11,293 nt of DNA, taken from positions 1 through 11,293 of the forward strand of contig CALDFY010000224.1 in assembly GCA_937942115.1 (NCBI GenBank). The letters are read 5' to 3'. How positions within the stretch are numbered: the stretch's first letter is position 1; every line of letters starts with the position of its first letter. The translations under genes and the position numbers were made by a program. Source of the DNA: an uncultured Anaerolineae bacterium. GTDB taxonomy: Bacteria; Chloroflexota; Anaerolineae; B4-G1; DUEL01. The notes under the pieces were generated by a model. That model ran no database searches. It was given only the letters and a program-made list of their open reading frames with translations, and was not told where the DNA came from. This document shows positions 1-5,314 of this stretch, piece by piece.

Positions 1-26
1 CAACCTGCGTTGACGCCCTTCTCAGG

Positions 27-46
27 AGGTCGGCGAAGGCCGACCT
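27..46. repeat. Perfect 8-bp inverted repeat (hairpin) in the leader
   Basis: AGGTCGGC and GCCGACCT flank a GAAG loop. Allowing one G-T pair, the stem extends to about 24-49. It is followed by only a weak T-rich run (TTCTT), so it could be a weak terminator of an upstream gene or simply a structured repeat. Confidence 0.6.
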
Positions 47-183
47 TCTTGCGAACGAAGTGAAGGGACCCGGCCGAAGGCCCAAAGAGGCTGGCTTCAG
101 TCAGCGCCCGAGGCGGCGACCCAACTGGCGCAGCCCCTTAAGTTAACGCATATGGGTGAGGCCAGCACGCCGAAAAAGTTGGG

Positions 184-207
184 GCCATTGGGCTTTTAGC
201 CCCTGGC
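184..207. repeat. Imperfect hairpin upstream of hdrA
   Basis: The inner stem GGGCT/AGCCC has a TTT loop and is extended by an outer GCCA/TGGC pair across a small internal loop. It lies about 55 bp before the hdrA ATG. No T-tract follows, so it is not a typical terminator. A role in the hdrA leader RNA is only possible. Confidence 0.4.
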
Positions 208-261
208 GTAGGTGGTTACACTGCTCAGGAGTAACTCAATCCATTTCCAAGCGAGCCGGCT

Positions 262-2034
262 ATGGAACCCAGACCACGCATCGGTGTCTACATTTGCCAC
301 TGTGGGACCAACATCGCTGCGACGGTGGACGTGGAGGCGGTGACGGAGTTCGCCGCCACGTTGCCCGGCGTCGCGGTCGCCCGCAACTACACATATATGT
401 GCTCGGAACCCGGCCAGGCCCTCATCAAGGAGGACGCCCGAAGGCTGGGGCTGAACCGGGTGGTGGTGGCGTCCTGCTCCCCCCGCATGCACGAGCCGAC
501 TTTCCGCGCTGCCTCTCAGGAGGGTGGGGTCAACCCGTACCGGTTTGAGATGGCCAACATCCGGGAGCAGTGCTCCTGGGTTCACCACGACCGCCACGAG
601 GCCACGGAGAAGGCCAAAGCCCTGGTCTATGCAGCGGTGATGAAGGCGGCCCGCCTGGAGCCACTGGAGGAACGGGAGGCACCGGTCACGCCGGGGGCGC
701 TGGTGATTGGCGGCGGGGTGGCGGGAATGGTCGCCGCACTGGACATCGCCGACGCCGGGTTCCCAGTGCATCTGGTGGAGCAGAGTGACCACCTGGGTGG
801 GCGCGTCGCCGAACTGTACCGCACCTTCCCGGACTTAGAACCCGTTGCCGAATGGCTCCCTGCGCTGGTGGACCGGGTGCAACGTCACCCGAACATCACC
901 GTCTACCTGAACGCGCGCGTCACCCATATCGCTGGCTTCGTGGGCAATTTTGAGGCTACGGTGGAACCTCACCCCTCCCCCGCCGCCAGCGGCGGCACCC
1001 CCTCCCCTCTCCTGACCAAAGGTCAGGAGAGGGGAGGGGGTAGCGGCGCAGCCGCTGGGGGAAGGGTGAGGGTCGGAGCAGTCGTCATCGCCACCGGCTA
1101 CAACGTCTTTGACCCGCGCCTCAAGCCGGAATTCGGCTACGGTGTCTACCCGCAGGTGGTGACCACGCTGGAACTGGAAAGGCGGCTGGCTTCGGGCGAC
1201 CTGGCGGTGGACGGTAAGACGCCGAAGGACGTGGTTTTCATCAAGTGCGTCGGCTCGCGGGATCAGCAATTGGGCCGCCCCTACTGCTCCCGGGTCTGCT
1301 GCATGATCACCGCCAAGCAGGCGCAACTGGTCCGCCAGGCCCTGCCGGATGCACGGGTGACGGTCTTCTATATGGACGTGCGGACGTTCGGGAAGCGGGG
1401 CGAGGAGTTCTACGACGAGGCCCGTCGGGCGGGGGTGCGCTACCGCCGGGGCAACGTCTCGGAGATTTACCGCCGGGGCGACCGGGTGGTCGTGCGGGTG
1501 GAGGATACCCTGCTGGGCCGGACCCTGGAGCACGAGGCGGACCTGGTGGTGCTGGCGGTGGGGATGGAGCCCCGCCCGGAGGCCGCCGACATCGCCGCGC
1601 TGCTGAAACTCCCTCGCTCCGCCGATGGCTTCTTCCTGGAGGCGCATCCCAAACTCCGGCCGGTGGATACGGCGGTGGACGGGGTCTTCCTGGCAGGCTG
1701 CTGCCAGGCGCCCAAGGACATCCCGGACACCGTTGCCCAGGCAAAGGCGGCGGCGGCCTCGGCGCTCATCCCGCTGATGCGGGGCGTCGTCCCGATGGAG
1801 GCAGCGACCGCCGTTGTGGACCCCGAACTCTGCGCCGGATGCGGGATGTGCGTGGAGGTCTGTCCCTTCGGCGCGCCGGCGCTGGACCCCTTCTGGGGCG
1901 TCTCGCGGGTGAACGCGGTCCTCTGCAAGGGTTGCGGCGCCTGCGCCGTCACCTGCCCGTCCAAAGCGATCCGTCTCCAGCACTTCACCCCCGACCAGAT
2001 TCTGGCCCAGGTGGAGGCATTGGTGGGGTGGTAG
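262..2034 (+). CDS. hdrA: HdrA-type FAD/iron-sulfur protein (CoB-CoM heterodisulfide reductase subunit A family)
   Basis: This 590-aa soluble protein is probably the flavin-bearing electron-splitting or hub subunit. The N-terminal HdrA domain (about 1-140) has the ICHCGTNI motif, Cys47 in YMCSEPGQ, SCSPRMHEPTF around Cys72 and a REQCSWVH motif. A Rossmann FAD site (GGGVAGM, about 146-181) follows. The HdrA-specific cluster motif is Cys329, Cys342, Cys346 and Cys347 (CVGSRD...YCSRVCC). The C-terminus has two [4Fe-4S] ferredoxin motifs: Cys524/527/530/534 and Cys555/558/561/565. All expected elements are present, so the protein should be functional. An oddity is that residues about 236-270 are encoded by a 105-bp palindrome, in the loop before the GAVVIATGY strand. 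The start is the ATG matching the family's usual N-terminus; its ribosome binding site is weak. In known systems HdrA works with HdrB/HdrC, but neither is in this window. Confidence 0.93.
   Translation: MEPRPRIGVYICHCGTNIAATVDVEAVTEFAATLPGVAVARNYTYMCSEPGQALIKEDARRLGLNRVVVASCSPRMHEPTFRAASQEGGVNPYRFEMANIREQCSWVHHDRHEATEKAKALVYAAVMKAARLEPLEEREAPVTPGALVIGGGVAGMVAALDIADAGFPVHLVEQSDHLGGRVAELYRTFPDLEPVAEWLPALVDRVQRHPNITVYLNARVTHIAGFVGNFEATVEPHPSPAASGGTPSPLLTKGQERGGGSGAAAGGRVRVGAVVIATGYNVFDPRLKPEFGYGVYPQVVTTLELERRLASGDLAVDGKTPKDVVFIKCVGSRDQQLGRPYCSRVCCMITAKQAQLVRQALPDARVTVFYMDVRTFGKRGEEFYDEARRAGVRYRRGNVSEIYRRGDRVVVRVEDTLLGRTLEHEADLVVLAVGMEPRPEAADIAALLKLPRSADGFFLEAHPKLRPVDTAVDGVFLAGCCQAPKDIPDTVAQAKAAAASALIPLMRGVVPMEAATAVVDPELCAGCGMCVEVCPFGAPALDPFWGVSRVNAVLCKGCGACAVTCPSKAIRLQHFTPDQILAQVEALVGW
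967..1071. repeat. 105-bp near-perfect palindrome inside hdrA, read through in frame
   Basis: The two 51-nt arms (967-1017 and 1021-1071) are inverted copies around an AAA loop. The inner 21 bp match perfectly, and the outer 15 bp match except for one base. Between them each arm carries its own mini-palindrome (GCCGCCAGCGGCGGC on the left, AGCGGCTGCGCCGCT on the right), so a branched cruciform can form. The length is exactly 35 codons with no stop in the hdrA frame. The encoded peptide is rich in Pro, Ser, Gly and Ala and interrupts otherwise ordinary HdrA sequence. It looks like a miniature palindromic element (REP/RPE/MITE-like) inserted into a surface loop. No target-site duplication is evident. 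Confidence 0.9.
1984..2032 (+). repeat. 49-bp direct repeat, copy A (3' end of hdrA)
   Basis: It encodes the last 16 residues of HdrA plus the T of its stop codon. It is identical to 2636-2684, downstream of the toxin-antitoxin-like pair. The offset between copies is 652 bp. Confidence 0.95.
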
Positions 2035-2040
2035 GAGGGG
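2033..2040 (+). promoter_or_regulatory. Shine-Dalgarno overlapping the hdrA stop codon
   Basis: AGGAGGGG begins inside the hdrA TAG stop. It is well placed for a GTG at 2043 and too far (20 nt) from the ATG at 2061. It therefore favours the GTG start for the DUF4258 gene. Confidence 0.6.
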
Positions 2041-2042
2041 AT

Positions 2043-2375
2043 GTGCCAGAGCCGCCAACGATGCGGTTCATCCGGGAACACGTCCGTTCTGGACGTTACC
2101 GTCTGACCCGACATGCGACAATCGCTCGCCTGGAGCGAGGGATCTCTATTGCCGAACTGGAACGGGCTTTGCTGAACGGACAAATCATTGAGCGATACCC
2201 GGATAGTCGGCCGTACCCTTCGTGTTTGGTGCTGGGCTGGCTGTCCACTGGAGACCCGCTGCACGTTGTGTGTTCCAGAGGAGAAGTTGAACCGGCTCTG
2301 CGCATTGTTACCGTTTATGAACCCGATGATGCCTTGTGGGAAAGCGATTATCAGAGGAGGAAGGTGCGGAAATGA
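2043..2375 (+). CDS. DUF4258 protein, probable toxin-like partner
   Basis: This small 110-aa protein has the DUF4258 (PF14076) pattern: GRYRLTRHA near the N-terminus, a helix with ERGIS...ELERALLNG, then IIERYPDSRPYPSCLVLGW, LHVV and IVTVYEPD. In many genomes DUF4258 genes sit directly before YgiT-type zinc-finger genes, and the pairs are annotated as putative toxin-antitoxin modules; activity here is inferred. I chose GTG 2043 because AGGAGGGG at 2033-2040 fits it. ATG 2061 (104 aa) is the alternative. The gene begins 8 nt after the hdrA stop and overlaps the next gene by 4 nt (ATGA at 2372-2375), which implies translational coupling. The base composition is visibly less GC-rich than in the redox genes, which suggests acquisition. 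Confidence 0.85.
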   Translation: MPEPPTMRFIREHVRSGRYRLTRHATIARLERGISIAELERALLNGQIIERYPDSRPYPSCLVLGWLSTGDPLHVVCSRGEVEPALRIVTVYEPDDALWESDYQRRKVRK

Positions 2376-2632
2376 AGGATAAAGTTGATCGGTGCGATCT
2401 TTGCGGAGGCGAACTGGAGCCCGGTCAGACCACGCTGGAAATCTGGTACCGGGGCGAACTGGTTGTCGTAAGGGATGTTCCTGCCGATGTGTGTCGGCAA
2501 TGCGGAGAGGCGTATCTTTCGGCGGCTGTTTCCGAAAAGTTGGACCGTTTTCTGGCCCAGCGGCATCGGTATCGGCCCGAGCAGTTTTTGGCCGTCCCGC
2601 AGTATTCGGCCGTGCAGTTGGAGACGGCCTAA
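2372..2632 (+). CDS. YgiT-type zinc-finger protein, probable antitoxin
   Basis: This 86-aa protein has two zinc-binding CxxC knuckles, Cys8/Cys11 (CDLCGG) and Cys41/Cys44 (CRQCGE). Between them is the TLEIWYRGELVVVRDVPADV strand region typical of the YgiT/MqsA N-terminal domain. A C-terminal helix (VSEKLDRFL) follows. The separate helix-turn-helix DNA-binding domain of full MqsA is absent, so it is the short form usually paired with DUF4258. The start is ATG 2372, inside the overlap with the preceding stop; AGGAGGAAGG at 2354-2363 is its ribosome binding site. A longer frame from 2336 lacks support. The likely role is to bind and neutralise the upstream DUF4258 protein; this is inferred from family pairing. 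The gene stops 3 nt before the second copy of the hdrA 3' end. Confidence 0.87.
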   Translation: MKDKVDRCDLCGGELEPGQTTLEIWYRGELVVVRDVPADVCRQCGEAYLSAAVSEKLDRFLAQRHRYRPEQFLAVPQYSAVQLETA

Positions 2633-2635
2633 ACT

Positions 2636-2684
2636 TTCACCCCCGACCAGATTCTGGCCCAGGTGGAGGCATTGGTGGGGTGGT
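2636..2684 (+). repeat. 49-bp direct repeat, copy B (duplicated hdrA 3' end)
   Basis: Identical to 1984-2032. The next bases (GA) complete a TGA stop in the HdrA frame. A precise recombination between the copies would delete 652 bp and leave hdrA encoding the same protein. Confidence 0.95.
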
Positions 2685-2686
2685 GA

Positions 2687-2823
2687 TTTCAACCGAGCGC
2701 GTAGCGCAAGATTTATCTTGCGCTACATGCGCTATGCAAGCCCAGCATGATGAGATAGCCCAGGCTCTCGCACTGGTGCTGGCTATAGAAGTTTAGGCGC
2801 AATCTCATACCCGAGGTGGAAGG
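2687..2823. other. Intergenic region before mvhD
   Basis: No gene is supportable here; short frames cross it but resemble nothing. It contains a strong perfect hairpin at 2701-2726. The mvhD ribosome binding region (GAGGTGGAAGG) lies immediately before the ATG. Confidence 0.5.
2701..2726. repeat. Perfect 11-bp inverted repeat with TTTA loop
   Basis: GTAGCGCAAGA and TCTTGCGCTAC are exact inverted copies. Outside them, GCGC on both sides can extend the stem past a small bulge. No T-run follows, so it is not a standard intrinsic terminator. It may be a dispersed REP-like palindrome or an mRNA-stabilising hairpin in the operon. Confidence 0.85.
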
Positions 2824-3252
2824 ATGTCCGACAACGGCTTTGAACCCAAAATCGTCGCTTTCCTCTGCAACTGGTGTACCTACACGGGCGCAGACCTGGC
2901 GGGGACGTCCCGCATCCAGTACCCGCCCAACGTCCGCATCATCCGGCTGATGTGCTCCGGGTCGGTGGACCCCACCTACGTCCTGAAGGCGTTACTGGAC
3001 GGCGCCGACGGGGTGCTCATCGGCGGCTGTCACCCCGGCGACTGCCACTACCAATCCGGCAACTACAAGGCCCGGCGGCGCATCATCGCCCTGAAGGAAA
3101 TCCTCAAGCAGTCCGGACTGGAGGAAGACCGGGTCTGGCTGCGCTGGATTTCCGCCTCGGAGGGCCAGCGCTTCGCCGATACGGTCACCCAGATGACCCA
3201 GTACCTGAAGGAGAAGGGGCCCAACCCGATGAAGCGGGAGTGGGCGGTGTAG
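2824..3252 (+). CDS. mvhD: MvhD-type hydrogenase/Hdr iron-sulfur adaptor subunit
   Basis: This 142-aa protein covers the MvhD/FlpD domain (PF02662), a [2Fe-2S] electron carrier that connects a hydrogenase or formate dehydrogenase to HdrA. The five expected cysteines are visible: Cys15 and Cys18 in FLCNWC, Cys44 in RLMCSGSVDP, and Cys69 and Cys74 in GGCHPGDCHY. The motif NYKARRRI and the length of about 140 aa are typical. The start ATG is preceded by GAGGTGGAAGG. With hdrA before it and an FrhB/FdhB-like gene after it, it probably passes electrons from that protein to an HdrA flavin. In many bacteria mvhD directly follows hdrA; here a toxin-antitoxin-like insert separates them. No NiFe-hydrogenase gene is in the window, so the name refers to the family and not to a hydrogenase partner. 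Confidence 0.93.
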   Translation: MSDNGFEPKIVAFLCNWCTYTGADLAGTSRIQYPPNVRIIRLMCSGSVDPTYVLKALLDGADGVLIGGCHPGDCHYQSGNYKARRRIIALKEILKQSGLEEDRVWLRWISASEGQRFADTVTQMTQYLKEKGPNPMKREWAV

Positions 3253-3265
3253 CAGGGGGCAGGGA

Positions 3266-3277
3266 CAGGGATCCCTG
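3266..3277. repeat. 12-bp perfect palindrome
   Basis: CAGGGATCCCTG lies 13 bp after the mvhD stop and runs straight into the heptamer repeats. It may be a small hairpin in the mRNA. Confidence 0.5.
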
Positions 3278-3316
3278 CGATACGCGATATGCGATACGCC
3301 ATACGCGATGAGCGAT
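3277..3316 (+). repeat. Degenerate 7-bp tandem repeat (GCGATAC type)
   Basis: Successive units are GCGATAC, GCGATAT, GCGATAC, GCCATAC, GCGATGA and GCGAT. The start codon of the 82-aa gene lies within the fifth unit. The period matches the unrelated GTGAAGC array at 5259-5304. Confidence 0.8.
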
Positions 3317-3556
3317 TTGCGGCGGATTCGGGAGGGGTGGGAAGAACTGGAGGCGGAGCGGGTGCGGCTGCTGCGCCGGATGACGGTGCAGGAGAGCCTG
3401 CAACAGTACCTGGCCCTCCAGCGGGCCCTGGAGCCCCAGTTCCAGGCGACGGAGGCCCTCTTCCGCCCCCAGCGGATGGCCTATCTGGCGGAACTTCAGC
3501 AGCGACTGGCCCGGCTGGACCGGTGGCTGAAGGAGCGGCGTGGAGAACCTGATTGA
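3308..3556 (+). CDS. Small charged helical protein of unknown function, possible partner of the nucleotidyltransferase
   Basis: This 82-aa protein is predicted from sequence to be almost entirely helical. It is rich in Arg, Glu, Leu and Gln, with heptad-like patterns (REGWEELEAERVRLLRRM; AYLAELQQRLARLDRWLKERR) suggesting a coiled coil. It has no signal peptide, membrane segment or metal motif. I do not assign it to a named family. Its end overlaps the next gene by 17 nt, so the two are probably co-translated and may form a two-gene module with the nucleotidyltransferase. An antitoxin role is a guess from this layout. ATG 3308 lies inside a heptamer repeat and has no clear ribosome binding site. 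A later ATG at 3380 is possible and would shorten the protein to 58 aa. Confidence 0.65.
   Translation: MSDLRRIREGWEELEAERVRLLRRMTVQESLQQYLALQRALEPQFQATEALFRPQRMAYLAELQQRLARLDRWLKERRGEPD
3530..3535 (+). promoter_or_regulatory. Shine-Dalgarno for the GTG start at 3540
   Basis: AAGGAG sits within the end of the 82-aa gene, 4 nt before the GTG. It supports a start that overlaps the upstream gene. Confidence 0.6.
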
Positions 3557-4121
3557 GTCTCTCTGGGCCCTGCAGGAGCGCCTCCGGCGCGAAGGCATTC
3601 TTTCAGTAGCGGTGGGCGGGATTGCTCTGAGCGTCTGGGGCGAGCCCCGCGCGACCCGCGACGTGGATGTGCGGGTTCTGTTGGGCCGCGAGGATGCACT
3701 CCGGCTGCTCCACGTGCTGACCGATGAGTATGTGTTTCTGGCTGATGACCCGTCGGAGACGCTGAGAAAACGGGGTTTCCTGTTTGTTCAAGATCAGGCC
3801 GGAGTGCGGCTGGACCTCTTACTGGCGGATACAGCGTTTGACCAGGAGGCCGTTCGCCGGGCCCGGCCGGTAGAAATCGGGCCCGGAAAGGTCATCTATA
3901 TCTGCTCCCCTGAGGATTTGCTGATTTACAAGTTGATTTCCACCCGTCCCCGAGACCACGAGGACGCGGCCGGTATCGTTCACCGGCAGGGGGATGCTCT
4001 GGACGATGAATACATAGAGCACTGGCTGCGGCAGTTTGAACAGGCTCTGGATGACTCTACCCTTTTAGAGGAATATCGCCGTCTGCGCAGAGAATCTCCC
4101 ATCAGCAAGGAGACGCGATGA
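3540..4121 (+). CDS. AbiEii-like nucleotidyltransferase (possible type IV toxin-like protein)
   Basis: This 193-aa protein has a nucleotidyltransferase fold signature. VAVGGIALSVWGEPRATRDVDV holds Gly26-Gly27 and the Asp41-x-Asp43 metal-binding pair, and a third acidic residue is probably Asp92 in VRLDLLLAD. A basic/acidic motif around Lys131, Arg136, Arg138, Asp139 and Asp142 (SPEDLLIYKL...RPRDHEDA) resembles the conserved C-terminal motif of AbiEii/AbiGii-type proteins. In characterised AbiE systems the toxin is a nucleotidyltransferase and is paired with an AbiEi antitoxin; no AbiEi homologue is visible here. It starts at GTG 3540, overlapping the 82-aa gene by 17 nt. It ends in an ATGA overlap with the next redox gene, so its translation is probably coupled to that gene. 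Its base composition looks less GC-biased than the flanking redox genes. Confidence 0.82.
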   Translation: MENLIESLWALQERLRREGILSVAVGGIALSVWGEPRATRDVDVRVLLGREDALRLLHVLTDEYVFLADDPSETLRKRGFLFVQDQAGVRLDLLLADTAFDQEAVRRARPVEIGPGKVIYICSPEDLLIYKLISTRPRDHEDAAGIVHRQGDALDDEYIEHWLRQFEQALDDSTLLEEYRRLRRESPISKETR

Positions 4122-5233
4122 GAGCACGAATTCCCGTTGAAGACCAGGATGTGTTGGCGGCCCTGAGGGGCTTCCTCAAGCAATTGCTGGAGACGGAGGC
4201 GGTGGAGGCCGTTCTGGTGCCGATGGAGACGCCGTCGGGCGCGGTGGCTCCGGCGCTGGTAGCGGACCCGGCACTCCTGGACGCGGCGGACCCGCTGGCG
4301 CCGGTGCTGGGGCTCAACGCGGCGCGCGTCGTCGGGCCGGTGACGGTCCGGAAGCCGCGCGGGCGCGTCGCTGCCGTTCTGCGCCCCTGCGAGTACCGCG
4401 CGCTGGTGGAACTGGTCAAACTCCAGCAGGCCAGCCTGGAGGACCTGGTGACGGTGGTGGTGGATTGCCCCGGTACCTACACCGTCCCCGACTACCAGAA
4501 GATGCTGGCCGACGGCGGTGTGGACCGGGCGGCGCTGCTGGCCGGGATGCGGACGGGTGACCTGTCCCCCCAGTCCGGCTACGCGTTCCGGGACGCCTGC
4601 CAGATGTGCGAGAACTTCGCGGCCGTGGCCGGCGATGTGCGCGTAGAACTCCTCGGCGCCGACCTGACGGCGGGCATCCCCATCGTCCTCTCCGACGAAC
4701 TGGCCGGGCGGCTGGGCCTGGAGACCGTCTCGGAGGACGGTCGGCGGGCGGAGGTGGTGGATCAGGTCACCCGGAGCCGTGTCCAGGCCCGGGACGCGGT
4801 CTTCGCCGAGATTCGCGGCCGGCTGGAGAAGGAGGGCGTGGAGGGCGTCTTCGCTGCCTGCGTCCGCTGCCACAACTGCATGACGGCCTGCCCCATCTGC
4901 TACTGCAAGACCTGTCTCTTCAAGAGCCCAGTCATGGAGCACGAGCCCATTCAGTATATGCAGTGGGCACGGCGCAAAGGGGCGTATCGGCTCCCGGCAG
5001 ACACGATGCTCTTCCACCTGACCCGGCTCAATCACATGGTGCTCTCCTGCATCGGCTGCGGCCTCTGCACCGATGCCTGCCCCGCCGACTTGCCGGTAGG
5101 CCGGGTCTTCCGGGCCGTCGGCCAGCAACTCCAGGCCGTCTTTGATTACGTCCCCGGCCGCAGCGTGGAGGAGCCCCTGCCGCTGATTACCTTCCGCGAG
5201 GACGAGTGGACGCAGGTGGGAGAGGAGCGATAA
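4118..5233 (+). CDS. FrhB/FdhB-like flavin and [4Fe-4S] oxidoreductase subunit
   Basis: This 371-aa protein resembles the coenzyme F420 hydrogenase/formate dehydrogenase beta-subunit family. That family binds FAD and shuttles electrons between a soluble carrier or catalytic subunit and an Fe-S chain. Visible motifs are LRPCEYRALVEL (Cys91), VVVDCPGTYT (Cys117) and the FrhB C-domain-like RDACQMCENFAA (Cys161/164). A ferredoxin-like tail carries Cys248/251/254/258 plus extra cysteines 261, 263 and 266 (CPICYCKTC), then Cys311/314/317/321 (CIGCGLCTDACP). The clusters are C-terminal, whereas in methanogen FdhB I expect the ferredoxin region further upstream. It starts at ATG 4118, behind AAGGAG, in a 4-nt overlap with the nucleotidyltransferase gene. 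The context suggests it feeds MvhD and HdrA. The electron donor (formate, F420, NAD(P)H or other) cannot be told from sequence. Confidence 0.82.
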   Translation: MRARIPVEDQDVLAALRGFLKQLLETEAVEAVLVPMETPSGAVAPALVADPALLDAADPLAPVLGLNAARVVGPVTVRKPRGRVAAVLRPCEYRALVELVKLQQASLEDLVTVVVDCPGTYTVPDYQKMLADGGVDRAALLAGMRTGDLSPQSGYAFRDACQMCENFAAVAGDVRVELLGADLTAGIPIVLSDELAGRLGLETVSEDGRRAEVVDQVTRSRVQARDAVFAEIRGRLEKEGVEGVFAACVRCHNCMTACPICYCKTCLFKSPVMEHEPIQYMQWARRKGAYRLPADTMLFHLTRLNHMVLSCIGCGLCTDACPADLPVGRVFRAVGQQLQAVFDYVPGRSVEEPLPLITFREDEWTQVGEER

Positions 5234-5304
5234 TCACGTTTCACGTTTCACTGATCCTGTGAAGCGTGAAGCGTGAAACGTGAAGCGTGAAGCGTGAAAC
5301 GTGA
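5234..5304 (+). repeat. Heptamer tandem array with an inverted upstream arm, ahead of the TfrB-like gene
   Basis: Positions 5259-5304 hold six 7-bp units (GTGAAGC, GTGAAGC, GTGAAAC, then the same three again) plus GTGA, i.e. two exact 21-bp units. Positions 5234-5251 (TCACGTTTCACGTTTCAC) are the inverted counterpart, separated by a 7-nt spacer. The left arm can pair with 5266-5283 or with 5287-5304, each with only one G-U pair, so two alternative hairpins are possible. The second ends right at the ribosome binding site. Confidence 0.85.
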
Positions 5305-5310
5305 GGAGGT
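5304..5310 (+). promoter_or_regulatory. Shine-Dalgarno fixing the start of the TfrB-like gene
   Basis: AGGAGGT lies 4 nt before ATG 5315. The upstream in-frame GTG at 5294 is only part of the heptamer array and has no ribosome binding site. Confidence 0.75.
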
Positions 5311-5314
5311 CCGT

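Larger units (their letters stand above)
1..261. other. Non-coding leader upstream of hdrA, with several small hairpins
   Basis: I see no supportable gene here; the short open frames are unlike known proteins. The stretch holds several small inverted repeats: a strong one at 27-46, GGCC-GAA-GGCC near 71-81, an imperfect one near 91-106, and another at 184-207. It may be an untranslated leader or the remnant of an intergenic repeat. I could not find a convincing -35/-10 pair with normal spacing. An AGGAG at 227-231 lies too far from the hdrA ATG and has no useful in-frame start behind it. Confidence 0.5.

Noticed and set aside
24..50. Intrinsic terminator of an upstream gene
   Set aside because: The hairpin is strong but is followed by only TTCTT and not a clear T-run, and no upstream gene end is visible. 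Kept only as a hairpin.
188..222. Sigma-70-like promoter before hdrA (TTGGGC and TACACT)
   Set aside because: The spacing between the boxes is about 23 bp, too long for a credible promoter.
156..548. Plus-strand frame overlapping the hdrA start
   Set aside because: It overlaps the HdrA N-terminal domain in another frame, and its residues are low-complexity Arg/Gly/His.
967..1071. Evidence that hdrA is a pseudogene
   Set aside because: The inserted palindrome keeps the frame without stops, and all downstream cluster motifs are intact.
835..2058. Minus-strand open frame opposite hdrA
   Set aside because: It has no domain features and mirrors hdrA codons, including the palindrome.
2392..2796. 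A frame running through the YgiT gene and the second repeat copy
   Set aside because: It overlaps the YgiT gene in another frame, and its tail up to 2796 resembles nothing known.
5234..5304. CRISPR array
   Set aside because: Units are 7 bp and directly adjacent with no spacers; it is a simple tandem repeat.
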